From an uncultured Porphyromonadaceae bacterium (lineage in GTDB: Bacteria; Bacteroidota; Bacteroidia; Bacteroidales; Muribaculaceae), in assembly GCA_947649495.1 (NCBI GenBank), contig CANSRU010000013.1, positions 1-64,000 on the forward strand: DNA of 64,000 nt, written 5' to 3'. Every line of letters starts with the position of its first letter. The stretch's first letter is position 1. A model generated the notes under the pieces. That model saw only the letters and a list, made by a program, of their open reading frames with translations. It was not told the DNA's origin and ran no database searches. Below are positions 25,789 to 34,338 of the stretch, piece after piece. Position numbers and translations under genes: made by a program.

Positions 25789-27213
25789 TCACACCTCTTT
25801 ACGCATACGGCCCGAGGGTATTCCATATTTTTCTCTATACTTGGCCACTGTACGCCGGGCCACATCGTAACCTTCGGCCTGAAGTCTGGCAGCGAGTTCC
25901 TCGTCACTGAACGGATGCTGCTTGTCCTCACCGGCTATTATTCCGCGCAACACACCTACTATGTGGTGCGCCGACACATCGTCGTTGTCCTTTCGCCTTT
26001 CGTTGAAAAAGAACTTCAGCGGATACATCCCCTGCTGTGTCATGACATACTTGCCGGCTGTTGCGCGCGACACCACCGACACATCGTCGCCGGTAATCTC
26101 CGACACATCTTTCAGTATCATCGGACGCAGTTTCATCGGATCGCCGCTCACAAAAAAATCATGCTGAATACCGACAATTGCACTCATTATCCTGAAGAGC
26201 GTGTTCTGGCGCATCTCAAGCACCCGGATAAACGTGGTGGCCTCCTCGCGTTTCTGACGTATGAACGCATTGGCATTGGCCCGGCGACCGGCTTTATCCG
26301 TACCTTCATCTGCCCTGAAGGTCCGTTCTATCTCAAGATTCGGTATATGGTTAAGCAGCGTAAGCGTCACATCATCACCATCCGTCTCCACCAGAAAATC
26401 AGGCGTTATGTGACGTGTACGCGCATCATCACCGCCACCGAGCAGCGCGCCCGGCTTCGGGTCAAGACTTTTTATCACCTCAAATGCCGCCTGAAGCTGC
26501 TCCTCATCCACATTCAAATGCCGGCGAAGCTCCTTGAAATGACGCATGGAGAAAAGATCGAAATAATCCTTCACTATTTCCGACGCAAGATTCGTGGCAA
26601 GGGTCCTGTCGCGCCGCTGAAGCTGAAGCAGAAGGCTGTCGCGTAGATCCACAGCCCCCACTCCCGCCGGTTCGAGACCGCGCACGGCGTTCCACACCCT
26701 GCGCACATCGTCGCGGCTCACATCAAGCCCCTCCTGAATCGCCGCATCGTCGGCAAGCGACTGCAGCGAACGCGTCATATAACCGTTATTGTCAATATTC
26801 CCCACCACTATACGCGCAAGAGCCATATCCCGGTCGTCAAGCCCGGTGGTTTCTGCAAGCTGACGCATGAGCGACTCCATAAGCCCCTCGCCTGCAGCCA
26901 CAGCCACCGGCTCAAACGCATCAGCACCGTAATAGCCATTATTTGACTCAAGCCGATACGACGGTATGTCATCGTCAGTACGGTAATCGGCCAGCTGCAT
27001 CTGCTCTGCGCTCTCATTGAACTCCTCGTCAGGCTGATGCAATCCATCATCACCCTCACTCTCCACAAGAGCAGGATTATCGTCAAGGGCACGGCGCACC
27101 TCATCCTCCACCTCAGGGCCATTCATCTCAAGCATGCGCACGAACTGCAGCTGCATCGGAGCAAGTGTCTGCTGCTGCCGCTGGTTGAGTGATAGCCTGA
27201 GTGAATCGTCCAT
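25789..27213 (-). CDS. rpoN: RNA polymerase sigma-54 factor
   Basis: Alternative sigma factor for minus-24/minus-12 promoters. The 474-residue protein has the N-terminal Gln/Leu-rich activator-interacting region (LSLNQRQQQTLAPMQLQF), an acidic linker (about 45-75), the core-binding domain (SLMRQLAETTG onwards), the HTH region (DVSEITGDDVSVVSRATAGKY in two parts) and the C-terminal RpoN box ARRTVAKYREKYGIPSGRMR. A minus-7 element (27239-27246) lies 26 bp upstream. No sigma-54 enhancer-binding protein is present in the window. Confidence 0.95.
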   Translation of the reverse strand: MDDSLRLSLNQRQQQTLAPMQLQFVRMLEMNGPEVEDEVRRALDDNPALVESEGDDGLHQPDEEFNESAEQMQLADYRTDDDIPSYRLESNNGYYGADAFEPVAVAAGEGLMESLMRQLAETTGLDDRDMALARIVVGNIDNNGYMTRSLQSLADDAAIQEGLDVSRDDVRRVWNAVRGLEPAGVGAVDLRDSLLLQLQRRDRTLATNLASEIVKDYFDLFSMRHFKELRRHLNVDEEQLQAAFEVIKSLDPKPGALLGGGDDARTRHITPDFLVETDGDDVTLTLLNHIPNLEIERTFRADEGTDKAGRRANANAFIRQKREEATTFIRVLEMRQNTLFRIMSAIVGIQHDFFVSGDPMKLRPMILKDVSEITGDDVSVVSRATAGKYVMTQQGMYPLKFFFNERRKDNDDVSAHHIVGVLRGIIAGEDKQHPFSDEELAARLQAEGYDVARRTVAKYREKYGIPSGRMRKEV

Positions 27214-27238
27214 ATTATAATATAGGTGTGGTTATATG

Positions 27239-27246
27239 CAAAGTTA
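27239..27246 (-). promoter_or_regulatory. Minus-7 element of the rpoN operon
   Basis: TAACTTTG on the minus strand; no clear minus-33 box. Confidence 0.5.
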
Positions 27247-27288
27247 CTAAATTTTCTCTTTCGGCCTATCTTTTTCACACCATTTAAG

Positions 27289-28263
27289 CTACTGCATACA
27301 CAGTAGTGTCACGATGTAGGTCACGTAACACAATGTCATCACAGCACCCTCCAACCGTGTGATGGTGCGCCGCTCTATGAAACCGGCAAACGCCAAAAAC
27401 AGCAACGAAGCCACGGCGAGCACGCCAAGGTCCAGATTCCCGACATTGCCCAGCGGAAGAGGCGAAACTGTCGCCGATACTCCAAGCACCATGAATATAT
27501 TGAATATATTGCTGCCTATCACATTGCCGAGCGCTATACCTGTCTTACCCTTGATGGCCGCGGTGACTGACGTGGCAAGCTCGGGCAATGAAGTTCCTGT
27601 AGCCACAATCGTCAGTCCTATGACAGCCTCGCTCACTCCCAATGCCGATGCGATGTCCGACGCACCCGCAACAAAACGGTCGCCGCCGAAAAGCAGTCCG
27701 GCAAGGCCACCCGCCACATAGACCACAGCCCCCCACACAGGCATATCAGGCACCGACGCCGCATTCTGCGCCGCCGGATCGTCGCCCGAAGCCGTCTTGG
27801 CTTGCGAAAACGTATAACGCATGAATATCGCGAAGAACAGCAACAACAATATACCGTCAACGCGGGTAATCACCGCGCTCGAAGCATTGTCGAGCAGCAC
27901 CGAATTACCCATAACGAGCAACACGGCCGACGACAGCAGGACCAACGGAATCTCGTTTACCATCACACTTCGCCCGATTTTCACAGGCACCACCATGGCG
28001 GTGACACCTATTATCATAAGTATATTGAATATGTTGCTGCCTACAACATTGCCCACGGCAAGCTCACTACTGCCACCCACTGCCGACATAACACTAATCA
28101 CGAGTTCGGGCGCGGAGGTGCCGAAAGCCACCACGGTCAGCCCCACCACAAGATCAGAAATTCCAAGACGCCTGGCTATGGCCGAAGCACCATCGGTAAG
28201 GATATTCGCGCCGACGAGTATCAGCACAAGCCCCACCACCAGATAAACAATGCTCAATATCAT
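27289..28263 (-). CDS. yrbG: CaCA-family sodium/calcium antiporter
   Basis: Inner-membrane cation/Ca2+ exchanger of 324 residues with two inverted five-helix repeats. The ion-binding alpha motifs are GTSAPEL (48-54) and GTSLPEL (223-229), each followed by GNVVGSNIFNI or GNVIGSNIFNI. A hydrophilic loop at about 153-172 separates the repeats. It belongs to the YrbG-type bacterial branch; whether it exchanges Na+ or H+ is not readable from the sequence. It has its own minus-7 element (28287-28294) and is divergent from the nonulosonate synthetase-like gene. Confidence 0.9.
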   Translation of the reverse strand: MILSIVYLVVGLVLILVGANILTDGASAIARRLGISDLVVGLTVVAFGTSAPELVISVMSAVGGSSELAVGNVVGSNIFNILMIIGVTAMVVPVKIGRSVMVNEIPLVLLSSAVLLVMGNSVLLDNASSAVITRVDGILLLLFFAIFMRYTFSQAKTASGDDPAAQNAASVPDMPVWGAVVYVAGGLAGLLFGGDRFVAGASDIASALGVSEAVIGLTIVATGTSLPELATSVTAAIKGKTGIALGNVIGSNIFNIFMVLGVSATVSPLPLGNVGNLDLGVLAVASLLFLAFAGFIERRTITRLEGAVMTLCYVTYIVTLLCMQ

Positions 28264-28286
28264 AAGTCTATTCCTAAGTACAGCTG

Positions 28287-28294
28287 CAAAAATA
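28287..28294 (-). promoter_or_regulatory. Minus-7 element of the antiporter gene
   Basis: TATTTTTG on the minus strand, 23 bp from the ATG; minus-33 not recognised. Confidence 0.45.
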
Positions 28295-28330
28295 CGATTA
28301 TTTCACCAATTGCACATAAGACATCCCCGA

Positions 28331-28362
28331 TTTGCACGCCCCGCGTATTTTAATTACTTTTG
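28331..28362 (+). promoter_or_regulatory. Promoter of the CMP-nonulosonate synthetase-like gene
   Basis: TTTG (28331-28334), 20 bp, TACTTTTG (28355-28362), a full consensus. It lies inside a 5' open-frame extension and so decides that translation starts at 28428. Confidence 0.8.
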
Positions 28363-28427
28363 CATCATCACGTCCGGCACTCCCAACAGCCGGCTTTACA
28401 TTTTTCATACAATCACACCACGACATT

Positions 28428-29135
28428 ATGGATTGCGACACTCTTTATATAATAACTGCCCGCGGTGGCAGCAAGGGAATCCCACGCAAGAACATCAAAC
28501 CTCTTTGCGGAAAACCGCTGATAGTCTACTCTATCGAAATGGCCCGGCGCTTCGCTCCCGACAGCCACATCATAGTAAGCACCGAAGATGAGGAGATTGC
28601 CGAAATATCCCGCGCCACCGGGCTACCGGTCGACTACATGCGACCGCAAAGCCTGGCCGGCGACACCATCGGCTCGAGAGAAGTGATAATCGACGCCATG
28701 GACTGGGCCGATGCCAAGGGAATAAAATACAACAAGGTGTGCCTGCTGCAACCCACCTCGCCGCTGCGCTCCGAGGACGATGTGCAGAAATGCCTCGACA
28801 TGTACACACCAGATGTCGACATGGTGACCACTGTGGTTGAAGCTGCCGCCAATCCTTATTACGACTGCTTCGAAACAGAACCATCATCAGGATTCATGCG
28901 CATATCAAAGGGCGAAGGCATGTACACACGCCGCCAGGACGCCCCGTTGGTTGTCCAGACCTCAGGTTCAGTCTACGTGTTCAATCCTGAAGCGCTCCGC
29001 AATAAGAAACTTGGTGAGATGACACGCCGCAAGCCGTGCCTGGTCGACAGTTCACGCAGCGTGGACCTCGACACCCCCCTCGACTGGGCTGTGGCCGAAA
29101 CCGTGATGCGGCTGAGCCAACACTCCGACAAATAA
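28428..29135 (+). CDS. neuA: Acylneuraminate cytidylyltransferase-family protein (CMP-sugar synthetase)
   Basis: Activates a nonulosonic acid (sialic, legionaminic or similar) with CTP to the CMP-sugar. The 235-residue protein has the nucleotide-binding signature [12 protein letters not shown] (11-22) followed by [13 protein letters not shown], and LLQPTSPLR and DLDTPLDW further on, as in NeuA/PseF-type enzymes rather than KdsB. The open frame extends 96 bases upstream but a full promoter lies there, so I chose the ATG at 28428. No neuB or neuC is nearby. A GNGPSL-type possible glycosyltransferase is encoded 2 kb downstream. The gene name states family membership only; the sugar substrate is unknown. 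Confidence 0.8.
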   Translation: MDCDTLYIITARGGSKGIPRKNIKPLCGKPLIVYSIEMARRFAPDSHIIVSTEDEEIAEISRATGLPVDYMRPQSLAGDTIGSREVIIDAMDWADAKGIKYNKVCLLQPTSPLRSEDDVQKCLDMYTPDVDMVTTVVEAAANPYYDCFETEPSSGFMRISKGEGMYTRRQDAPLVVQTSGSVYVFNPEALRNKKLGEMTRRKPCLVDSSRSVDLDTPLDWAVAETVMRLSQHSDK

Positions 29136-29172
29136 AAACGTTATTATCCATAATAACATCATCCATCAACAC

Positions 29173-30363
29173 ATGGCCGATTCCAATTTCATAGACTACG
29201 TAAAGATACATTGCCGCTCCGGTAAAGGTGGAGCCGGCTCCCGACACTACTACCGCGCTAAATATGTACCGAAAGGTGGCCCCGACGGTGGCGACGGCGG
29301 TCGTGGCGGACACATAATACTCCGTGGCGACAAGCAGATGTGGACACTTCTGCCACTGAAATACAACCGCCATGTATTTGCCGGAAACGGTTCATCAGGA
29401 TCAGGTGGCCGCAGTTCAGGCAAAGATGGCGACGACCAGATAATAAAAGTGCCCTGCGGCACCGTTGTGTTCGATGCCGAGACCGGTGAATTCCTTTGCG
29501 AGGTGAACCACGATGGCGAGGAGGTGAAATTGCTCCGCGGAGGTCGTGGAGGTCTTGGCAACTGGCACTTCAAAAGCGCCACCAACCGCACTCCACGCTA
29601 TGCACAGCCCGGCGAACCGGCCATCGAGAAAACAGTGATACTTGAATTGAAATTGCTGGCCGATGTAGGTCTTGTCGGATTCCCCAATGCCGGTAAATCC
29701 ACCCTTCTCTCATCGCTGTCGGCTGCAAGACCCAAAATTGCCGACTATCCTTTCACCACCATGGAACCGCAACTCGGCATCGTATCCTACCGCGGAAACC
29801 GCTCCTTTGTAATGGCCGATATCCCCGGCATAATCGAGGGAGCGAGCGAGGGCAAAGGTCTCGGCCTGCGATTCCTGCGCCACATAGAGCGCAACGCCGT
29901 ATTGCTGTTCATGGTGCCTGCCGATGCCGAGGATATAGCAAAGGAATATTCCATACTGCTTGGTGAACTTGAAAAATTCAATCCGCAACTCATGGACAAG
30001 CAGCGCGTGCTCGCAATTTCAAAAAGCGACATGCTCGATGAAGAACTGATAGCTGAGATTGAACCCACATTGCCGGCCGACCTGCCCCATGTGTTCATAT
30101 CGTCAGTAACCGGTATGGGCATTGACTCATTGAAAGATATTCTTTGGGGAGCCATCACCGACGAACGCAACCAGATTGCAACCCCATCCATAACCCACCG
30201 TCCGCTAGACGGGCATCATCGTGTGCGCGAGGAGGATGAATTCATATTCGACACACCTCCGGCCGTTGACGAAGATGAAGATTTTGGCGAAGATTTCGAC
30301 CACGATGATTGGGACGAAAGCTGGGATATGGAATTCCCCGAGGATGAAAATTTCGACAATTAG
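29173..30363 (+). CDS. obgE: Obg-family ribosome-associated GTPase
   Basis: Essential GTPase for 50S ribosome maturation and stress signalling. It has the Gly-rich Obg fold (residues 1-160), then the G domain with GFPNAGKST (G1, 169-177) and [10 protein letters not shown] (G3). G4 reads SKSD instead of NKxD. A long acidic C-terminal tail (from about 345) replaces the usual C-terminal domain. The length is 396 residues. It follows the neuA-like gene by 37 bp and overlaps yfiH by 20 bp, the normal Bacteroidetes arrangement. Confidence 0.94.
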   Translation: MADSNFIDYVKIHCRSGKGGAGSRHYYRAKYVPKGGPDGGDGGRGGHIILRGDKQMWTLLPLKYNRHVFAGNGSSGSGGRSSGKDGDDQIIKVPCGTVVFDAETGEFLCEVNHDGEEVKLLRGGRGGLGNWHFKSATNRTPRYAQPGEPAIEKTVILELKLLADVGLVGFPNAGKSTLLSSLSAARPKIADYPFTTMEPQLGIVSYRGNRSFVMADIPGIIEGASEGKGLGLRFLRHIERNAVLLFMVPADAEDIAKEYSILLGELEKFNPQLMDKQRVLAISKSDMLDEELIAEIEPTLPADLPHVFISSVTGMGIDSLKDILWGAITDERNQIATPSITHRPLDGHHRVREEDEFIFDTPPAVDEDEDFGEDFDHDDWDESWDMEFPEDENFDN

Positions 30364-31105
30364 GCTGCCTATGCCCGACGGTGTCGAGGCGTTTTCCACC
30401 CTACGGTGCACCGATCTCCCCGAGCAACCCTACGAGGGTTTCAATGCCTGCCACTATACCGGTGACTCCCCTGATCACGTCAGCGCCTGCCGCATAAATC
30501 TGTGCAAGAAGCTCGGTATACCCGGCCACAACCTCATCATACCGAGACAGACCCATTCAGCCAACATCACAATCGTTGACCGCACTCCATTCCCTGCACA
30601 ATCACTTGACGACACCGACGCCTTGGTCACGGCGCTGCCGGATGTGGCGCTGTGCATCAATACCGCCGATTGCGTTCCTATAGTTCTTGCCGACACGCAG
30701 GCGGGGATCATTGCTGCCGTGCATTCAGGCTGGAGAGGCACCGTGGCCCGCATCGCCGCACGCACGGTGGAAACGATGTGCAGTCTCGGTGCAGACCCAT
30801 CAAGAATACACGCCGCCATGGGGCCATCCATTTGTCCCGCCTGTTTTGAAGTCGGACCGGAAGTAGCCGAGATTTTCAACCGTTCATTCCCCGGCACCCC
30901 TACAGTTATATCATCAGGGGTATCAAAACCTCATGTAGACCTGCCGGCGGCAATAAGCGCAACACTCACAGAATGCGGATTACCACCGGGCAACATATCC
31001 ACACCTGCAGCTTGCTCATTCCACACCCCTCATCAATTCTTTTCAGCCCGCAGGCTCGGGATAGCTTCAGGCCGCACCCTTACAGTGATAATCAATCGTC
31101 GATAG
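30344..31105 (+). CDS. yfiH: YfiH-type multicopper-oxidase-fold purine nucleoside phosphorylase
   Basis: Member of the DUF152/Cu-oxidase_4 (YfiH, LACC1) family; members have purine nucleoside phosphorylase and adenosine deaminase activity, and YfiH is linked to peptidoglycan precursor proofreading. With the start at 30344 the 253-residue protein shows the zinc/catalytic residues H71 (RQTHSAN), C110 (TADCVPIVL) and H127 (AVHSGWRGT). The ATG at 30344 overlaps obgE by 20 bp; an alternative ATG is at 30371. An extension upstream in obgE is not family sequence. Its 3' end overlaps the convergent gene by 14 bp. Confidence 0.88.
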   Translation: MKISTIRLPMPDGVEAFSTLRCTDLPEQPYEGFNACHYTGDSPDHVSACRINLCKKLGIPGHNLIIPRQTHSANITIVDRTPFPAQSLDDTDALVTALPDVALCINTADCVPIVLADTQAGIIAAVHSGWRGTVARIAARTVETMCSLGADPSRIHAAMGPSICPACFEVGPEVAEIFNRSFPGTPTVISSGVSKPHVDLPAAISATLTECGLPPGNISTPAACSFHTPHQFFSARRLGIASGRTLTVIINRR

Positions 31106-31955
31106 CCTCCAGCCCTTTGCGCCTGAAAGCATCTATAAAACTACCGGGAGTGGCATTGAATATATCGACCCCGGCATGCCGCGCATACCGTTCTATCGCG
31201 AAATACGACTTGAACGCCACATGGAAGCTATACATTATCTCATGCAGGCGGATATTCTTATAGACCGTCTCATTACGCTTGTTCTCAGCTTCATTATCCT
31301 TATAGAAATGTGGCTGCACGCTCACCACCTCATTTCGCTCGTTGACCTCAAGAGTCCTGGTCCATGTATGGTCGGCTCCAACAATGAATATACGTTTGAA
31401 CCCGATTTTAAGAGCCACCATAAGCGAGGCTATAAGCACATTGCGTGGACGAGGCATTCCGCGCCCGCTTGCAAAGAGCACATTCTCCAGCCATGCAAAC
31501 CCCTCTACCCCCACAGGATTGATACGTTCCACCCTCACATTGCCGCACCCCGACATATCTACGGGGATACTGGCCTTTGCCGGGACATAGATACACATAG
31601 GCCAGTCAACACGTGTTGATAGGTCCGACCATAGCCGGCGCACATTCTCATTCGTATCATATTCCGTATAGAACACCGGATCTATCATCACATAATATTC
31701 CGGTTTGAGAGCATAGAACTGCGGCGCCTTGCAGGCATAGTTCACGGCCATAAGCTTACAGGCCGCCAACTCCTTGCCATGTCGCGTCATTGTCTCATTG
31801 AGCGAAGGTCCGTTACCGAGTATTATCAATGTCTCACCGGGATCGGCATCAGCCTTCACCGTACACCGGCGCGACAGCAATGCCACCTTCACAACACTTT
31901 TCATTGACGAGCACAATGTCTGCACAGCATTAGCCACTTTATCCGAAACTTTCAT
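31092..31955 (-). CDS. GNGPSL-motif protein, DUF115/GT42-like possible glycosyltransferase
   Basis: Cytoplasmic protein of 287 residues. It has GNGPSL (47-52) after a hydrophobic strand, a D-P pair around residue 92 (YVMIDPVFY), a helix NVLIASLMVALKIGFKRIFI and GADHTW (193-198). This order (GNGPSL, then a small-residue helix, then a strand ending G-x-D) is shared by CstII-type GT42 sialyltransferases and DUF115 proteins (Maf/MptE-like). I cannot separate these by eye. A CMP-sugar synthetase-like gene lies 2 kb away, which makes a nonulosonate transferase worth testing. The ATG at 31955 follows a minus-7 element (31989-31996); the frame continues upstream past that element, so I rejected earlier starts. 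Confidence 0.55.
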   Translation of the reverse strand: MKVSDKVANAVQTLCSSMKSVVKVALLSRRCTVKADADPGETLIILGNGPSLNETMTRHGKELAACKLMAVNYACKAPQFYALKPEYYVMIDPVFYTEYDTNENVRRLWSDLSTRVDWPMCIYVPAKASIPVDMSGCGNVRVERINPVGVEGFAWLENVLFASGRGMPRPRNVLIASLMVALKIGFKRIFIVGADHTWTRTLEVNERNEVVSVQPHFYKDNEAENKRNETVYKNIRLHEIMYSFHVAFKSYFAIERYARHAGVDIFNATPGSFIDAFRRKGLEAIDD

Positions 31956-31988
31956 ACACATTAATAATATTAGACAGCATATCCTATG

Positions 31989-31996
31989 CAAATGTA
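31989..31996 (-). promoter_or_regulatory. Minus-7 element of the GNGPSL gene
   Basis: TACATTTG on the minus strand, with 33 bp to the ATG at 31955. No clear minus-33. Confidence 0.5.
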
Positions 31997-32023
31997 CTGA
32001 AATTTGGCCGAAGCCCATACCGA

Positions 32024-32055
32024 TTTGCATAAAACTGACACAATATCTAACTTTG
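32024..32055 (+). promoter_or_regulatory. Promoter of the glycine-lipid acyltransferase pair, leaderless
   Basis: TTTG (32024-32027), 20 bp, TAACTTTG (32048-32055), a full consensus. The ATG at 32061 starts five bases after the box, at the predicted transcription start, so the mRNA should have almost no leader. Confidence 0.8.
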
Positions 32056-32060
32056 CACAC

Positions 32061-32888
32061 ATGACAGACGACGCACCTATACAGATTGACATCGACAGTG
32101 TATTGCAGAACCGGTTGCCGAAGCACTACCGCTACATGCCGTCGTTCGTCATACGGTGGCTCGAACGTATCATCTGCCAGCGCGACATGAACGAGCTTCT
32201 ACGCAGTTGTCATGGTAAACGCGATGCAGCATTCTGCAAGGCAGCCCTCGAATACCTTGATATAGATTATACGGTAAACGGAATTGAGAACCTGCCGTCC
32301 GACCGCCGTGTGATAATAGTAAGCAATCATCCGCTCGGAGGGCTCGACGGAATGACTCTCATCGACATGCTGACACAGCACTATGGCCCCGGACTGAAAG
32401 TACTCGTCAACGACCTCCTAATGGCTGTCGAACCCCTTTCGGGTGTGTTCCTGCCTATCAACAAGCACGGGCAGCAGAGCCGCGGTGCATCGCAATGTGT
32501 GGAGGAAGCCCTCGAAAGCGACAATCCGCTCGTCATATTTCCGGCCGGACTTGTATCCCGAAAAGGAGCCAAAGGTCACATTTCCGACCTGAAATGGCAC
32601 AAAATGTTTGTTAATAAAGCCATAAAGCATCACCGCGACATCATTCCGCTGCATTTCAGTGGCCGCAACTCAAGTTTTTTTTATAATTTTGCAAAACTAA
32701 GGACACGGCTCGGTCTTAAATTCAACATCGAGATGATTCGCCTGCCGCACGAGATATTCGGATGCCGAGGCGCACATTTCAACATATCAATCGGAAAGCC
32801 TGTCCAATGGCAGTCACTCAAAGGAGGAAGCCAAGCCAACGACGAGGCCGAGGCAATACGCCGCATAGTCTACCGGTTGGCACACTAA
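32061..32888 (+). CDS. glsA: PlsC-like O-acyltransferase, GlsA type
   Basis: Lysophospholipid-type acyltransferase of 275 residues with SNHPLGGLDG (88-97; H90 and D96 as the catalytic pair) and the later FPAGLVSRKG block. In Bacteroides, an O-acyltransferase of this kind (GlsA) and an adjacent GNAT-like N-acyltransferase (GlsB) together make glycine lipids (N-acyloxyacyl glycine), related to OlsA/OlsB of ornithine lipids. The next gene, 21 bp downstream, is such a GNAT-like protein, supporting this call. The frame is open upstream to 32004, but the promoter at 32024-32055 fixes the start at 32061. A generic PlsC is the alternative. Confidence 0.72.
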   Translation: MTDDAPIQIDIDSVLQNRLPKHYRYMPSFVIRWLERIICQRDMNELLRSCHGKRDAAFCKAALEYLDIDYTVNGIENLPSDRRVIIVSNHPLGGLDGMTLIDMLTQHYGPGLKVLVNDLLMAVEPLSGVFLPINKHGQQSRGASQCVEEALESDNPLVIFPAGLVSRKGAKGHISDLKWHKMFVNKAIKHHRDIIPLHFSGRNSSFFYNFAKLRTRLGLKFNIEMIRLPHEIFGCRGAHFNISIGKPVQWQSLKGGSQANDEAEAIRRIVYRLAH

Positions 32889-32909
32889 ACATGTTTTTTC
32901 ATCCCGATT

Positions 32910-33845
32910 ATGAACGAAGAAATCATAGAACCCGTCGACACGAATCTGATTCTTGACGAACTTACCCCCGACAAATTCCTCAGGAATACTAACAAAGGCA
33001 ACAACCGGATATACCTGCTCGACGCCCACAACGCTCCCAACACCATGCGCGAGATAGGGCGATTGCGCGAATCCGCATTCCGGGCTGCCGGGGGTGGAAC
33101 AGGAACAGCATGCGACATCGACATGTTCGACACCATGAACCCTCCCTGCAAGCAGCTCATCGTCTGGGATCCGGAAGAACAGATAATACTTGGAGGCTAC
33201 CGGTATATACTCGGAAACGACATAGTTATCGAACCCAACGGCTCCCCACGCATTGCCACGGGACACATGTTCAACTTCTCACCTGAATTCATAAAAGATT
33301 ACCTTCCCCACACCATCGAACTCGGACGTTCGTTTGTGCGCAATGAATACCAGTCGTCAAAATCCGGAGCCAAAGCCATATTCGCGCTCGACAACCTATG
33401 GGACGGTCTCGGTGCCCTTACCGTGATACATCCGCATATAAAATATCTGTTCGGTAAGGTCACAATGTATCCCAACTACTCACGCGACTGCCGCAACATG
33501 ATATTGTTCTTCCTCGAGAAATACTTCTCCGACCACGAGCACCTTGTAACTCCTATAAAGCCGCTCGACACAAAAATGGACACGGAGAATCTCTCAAAAT
33601 TATTCTGTGGCGGAAATTTTGCAGAAGACTACAAGATTCTGAACAAAGCAGTACGAAGCTACGGATTCAACATCCCCCCGCTCGTCAATGCCTATATGAG
33701 CCTGTCGCCCACCATGAAGGTGTTCGGCACAGCCATAAACGATGAATTCGGCGATGTGGAGGAAACCGGAATATTCTTTGCAATATCCGAAATATTCGAA
33801 GAAAAGAAACAACGACACATCGGCACATTCCATCCCGCCGAATAA
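32910..33845 (+). CDS. glsB: GNAT/OlsB-like N-acyltransferase, GlsB type
   Basis: A 311-residue protein of the hemolysin/OlsB acyl-transferase group. It has a GNAT-like core: REIGRLRESAFRAAGGGTG, then ILGGYRYILGNDIV, then HTIELGRSFVRNEYQ. In Bacteroides GlsB transfers a 3-hydroxyacyl chain to glycine before GlsA adds the second acyl chain. It is 21 bp after the PlsC-like gene, and the pair ends at an 18-bp hairpin (33881-33920). The inferred product is a glycine lipid of the membrane; the amino acid specificity is not readable from the sequence. Confidence 0.72.
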   Translation: MNEEIIEPVDTNLILDELTPDKFLRNTNKGNNRIYLLDAHNAPNTMREIGRLRESAFRAAGGGTGTACDIDMFDTMNPPCKQLIVWDPEEQIILGGYRYILGNDIVIEPNGSPRIATGHMFNFSPEFIKDYLPHTIELGRSFVRNEYQSSKSGAKAIFALDNLWDGLGALTVIHPHIKYLFGKVTMYPNYSRDCRNMILFFLEKYFSDHEHLVTPIKPLDTKMDTENLSKLFCGGNFAEDYKILNKAVRSYGFNIPPLVNAYMSLSPTMKVFGTAINDEFGDVEETGIFFAISEIFEEKKQRHIGTFHPAE

Positions 33846-33880
33846 AACACACATCTCCGACAAGTACAACACTTCACAAT

Positions 33881-33920
33881 AGACCGATGGGCCGATTCTC
33901 ACGAATCGGCCCATCGGTCT
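33881..33920 (+). terminator. Large hairpin after glsB
   Basis: Perfect 18-bp stem (33881-33898 with 33903-33920) and a TCAC loop. The T-run is poor, but the position 35 bp after the stop codon fits termination. Confidence 0.75.
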
Positions 33921-34338
33921 GCTTAGGCTCAATCCTTACGGATTCCAATCATCGGCCAAGCATAAATCTTACTCTAACATTATTACGAACCCTGAACTAT
34001 TATACCTTGTATGTGTAAATCTTTTTTACCTTATCGGGTTAGCAATCCTTAACTGAAATAATTTTACAACGCAAAATTAACAGCTACATTAACCTCCGTC
34101 AATAGCATATTGATAAAATATAAGATAACACATAAGTATATTTAATATTAACTAAATATTAATCAAAGATTTATTATTATAATATTACAATCATAAATAT
34201 AAACTGAATTATAGAAATAATCACCCCCTAATTCTTAAAAATGCAGCGTTGTGCCAAAGTCTACATTCCAAAAAACAAGACTTACATTCACACAGCCCTG
34301 AAAAAAGTGCTATATTTGCAACACAATAATTAATAGAG
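33921..34338. other. AT-rich intergenic region with a motif shared with 40.82 kb
   Basis: No coding frame is convincing. The sequence is markedly AT-rich (about 34080-34240 is mostly A/T). At 34037-34076 it contains GGTT, GCAATCCTT, CTGA, ATAATTTTAC and GCAAAA in order, a series also found at 40824-40860 in the 5' part of the structured RNA candidate. The right end carries the minus-7 element for the DUF4199 gene. Confidence 0.6.
34311..34318 (+). promoter_or_regulatory. Minus-7 element of the DUF4199-GT2-rpiB operon
   Basis: TATATTTG, 20 bp before the ATG at 34339. The minus-33 box is weak. Confidence 0.55.

Noticed and set aside
25780-26646. 288-codon plus-strand frame opposite rpoN
   Set aside because: Antisense shadow; the rpoN box and other sigma-54 regions are unambiguous on the minus strand.
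28332-28427. N-terminal extension of the NeuA-like protein from an upstream ATG
   Set aside because: A full consensus promoter lies inside this stretch, and the family sequence begins at the ATG at 28428.
30221-30343. 41-residue N-terminal extension of YfiH within obgE
   Set aside because: It is an out-of-frame reading of the acidic obgE tail and has no similarity to the YfiH N-terminus.
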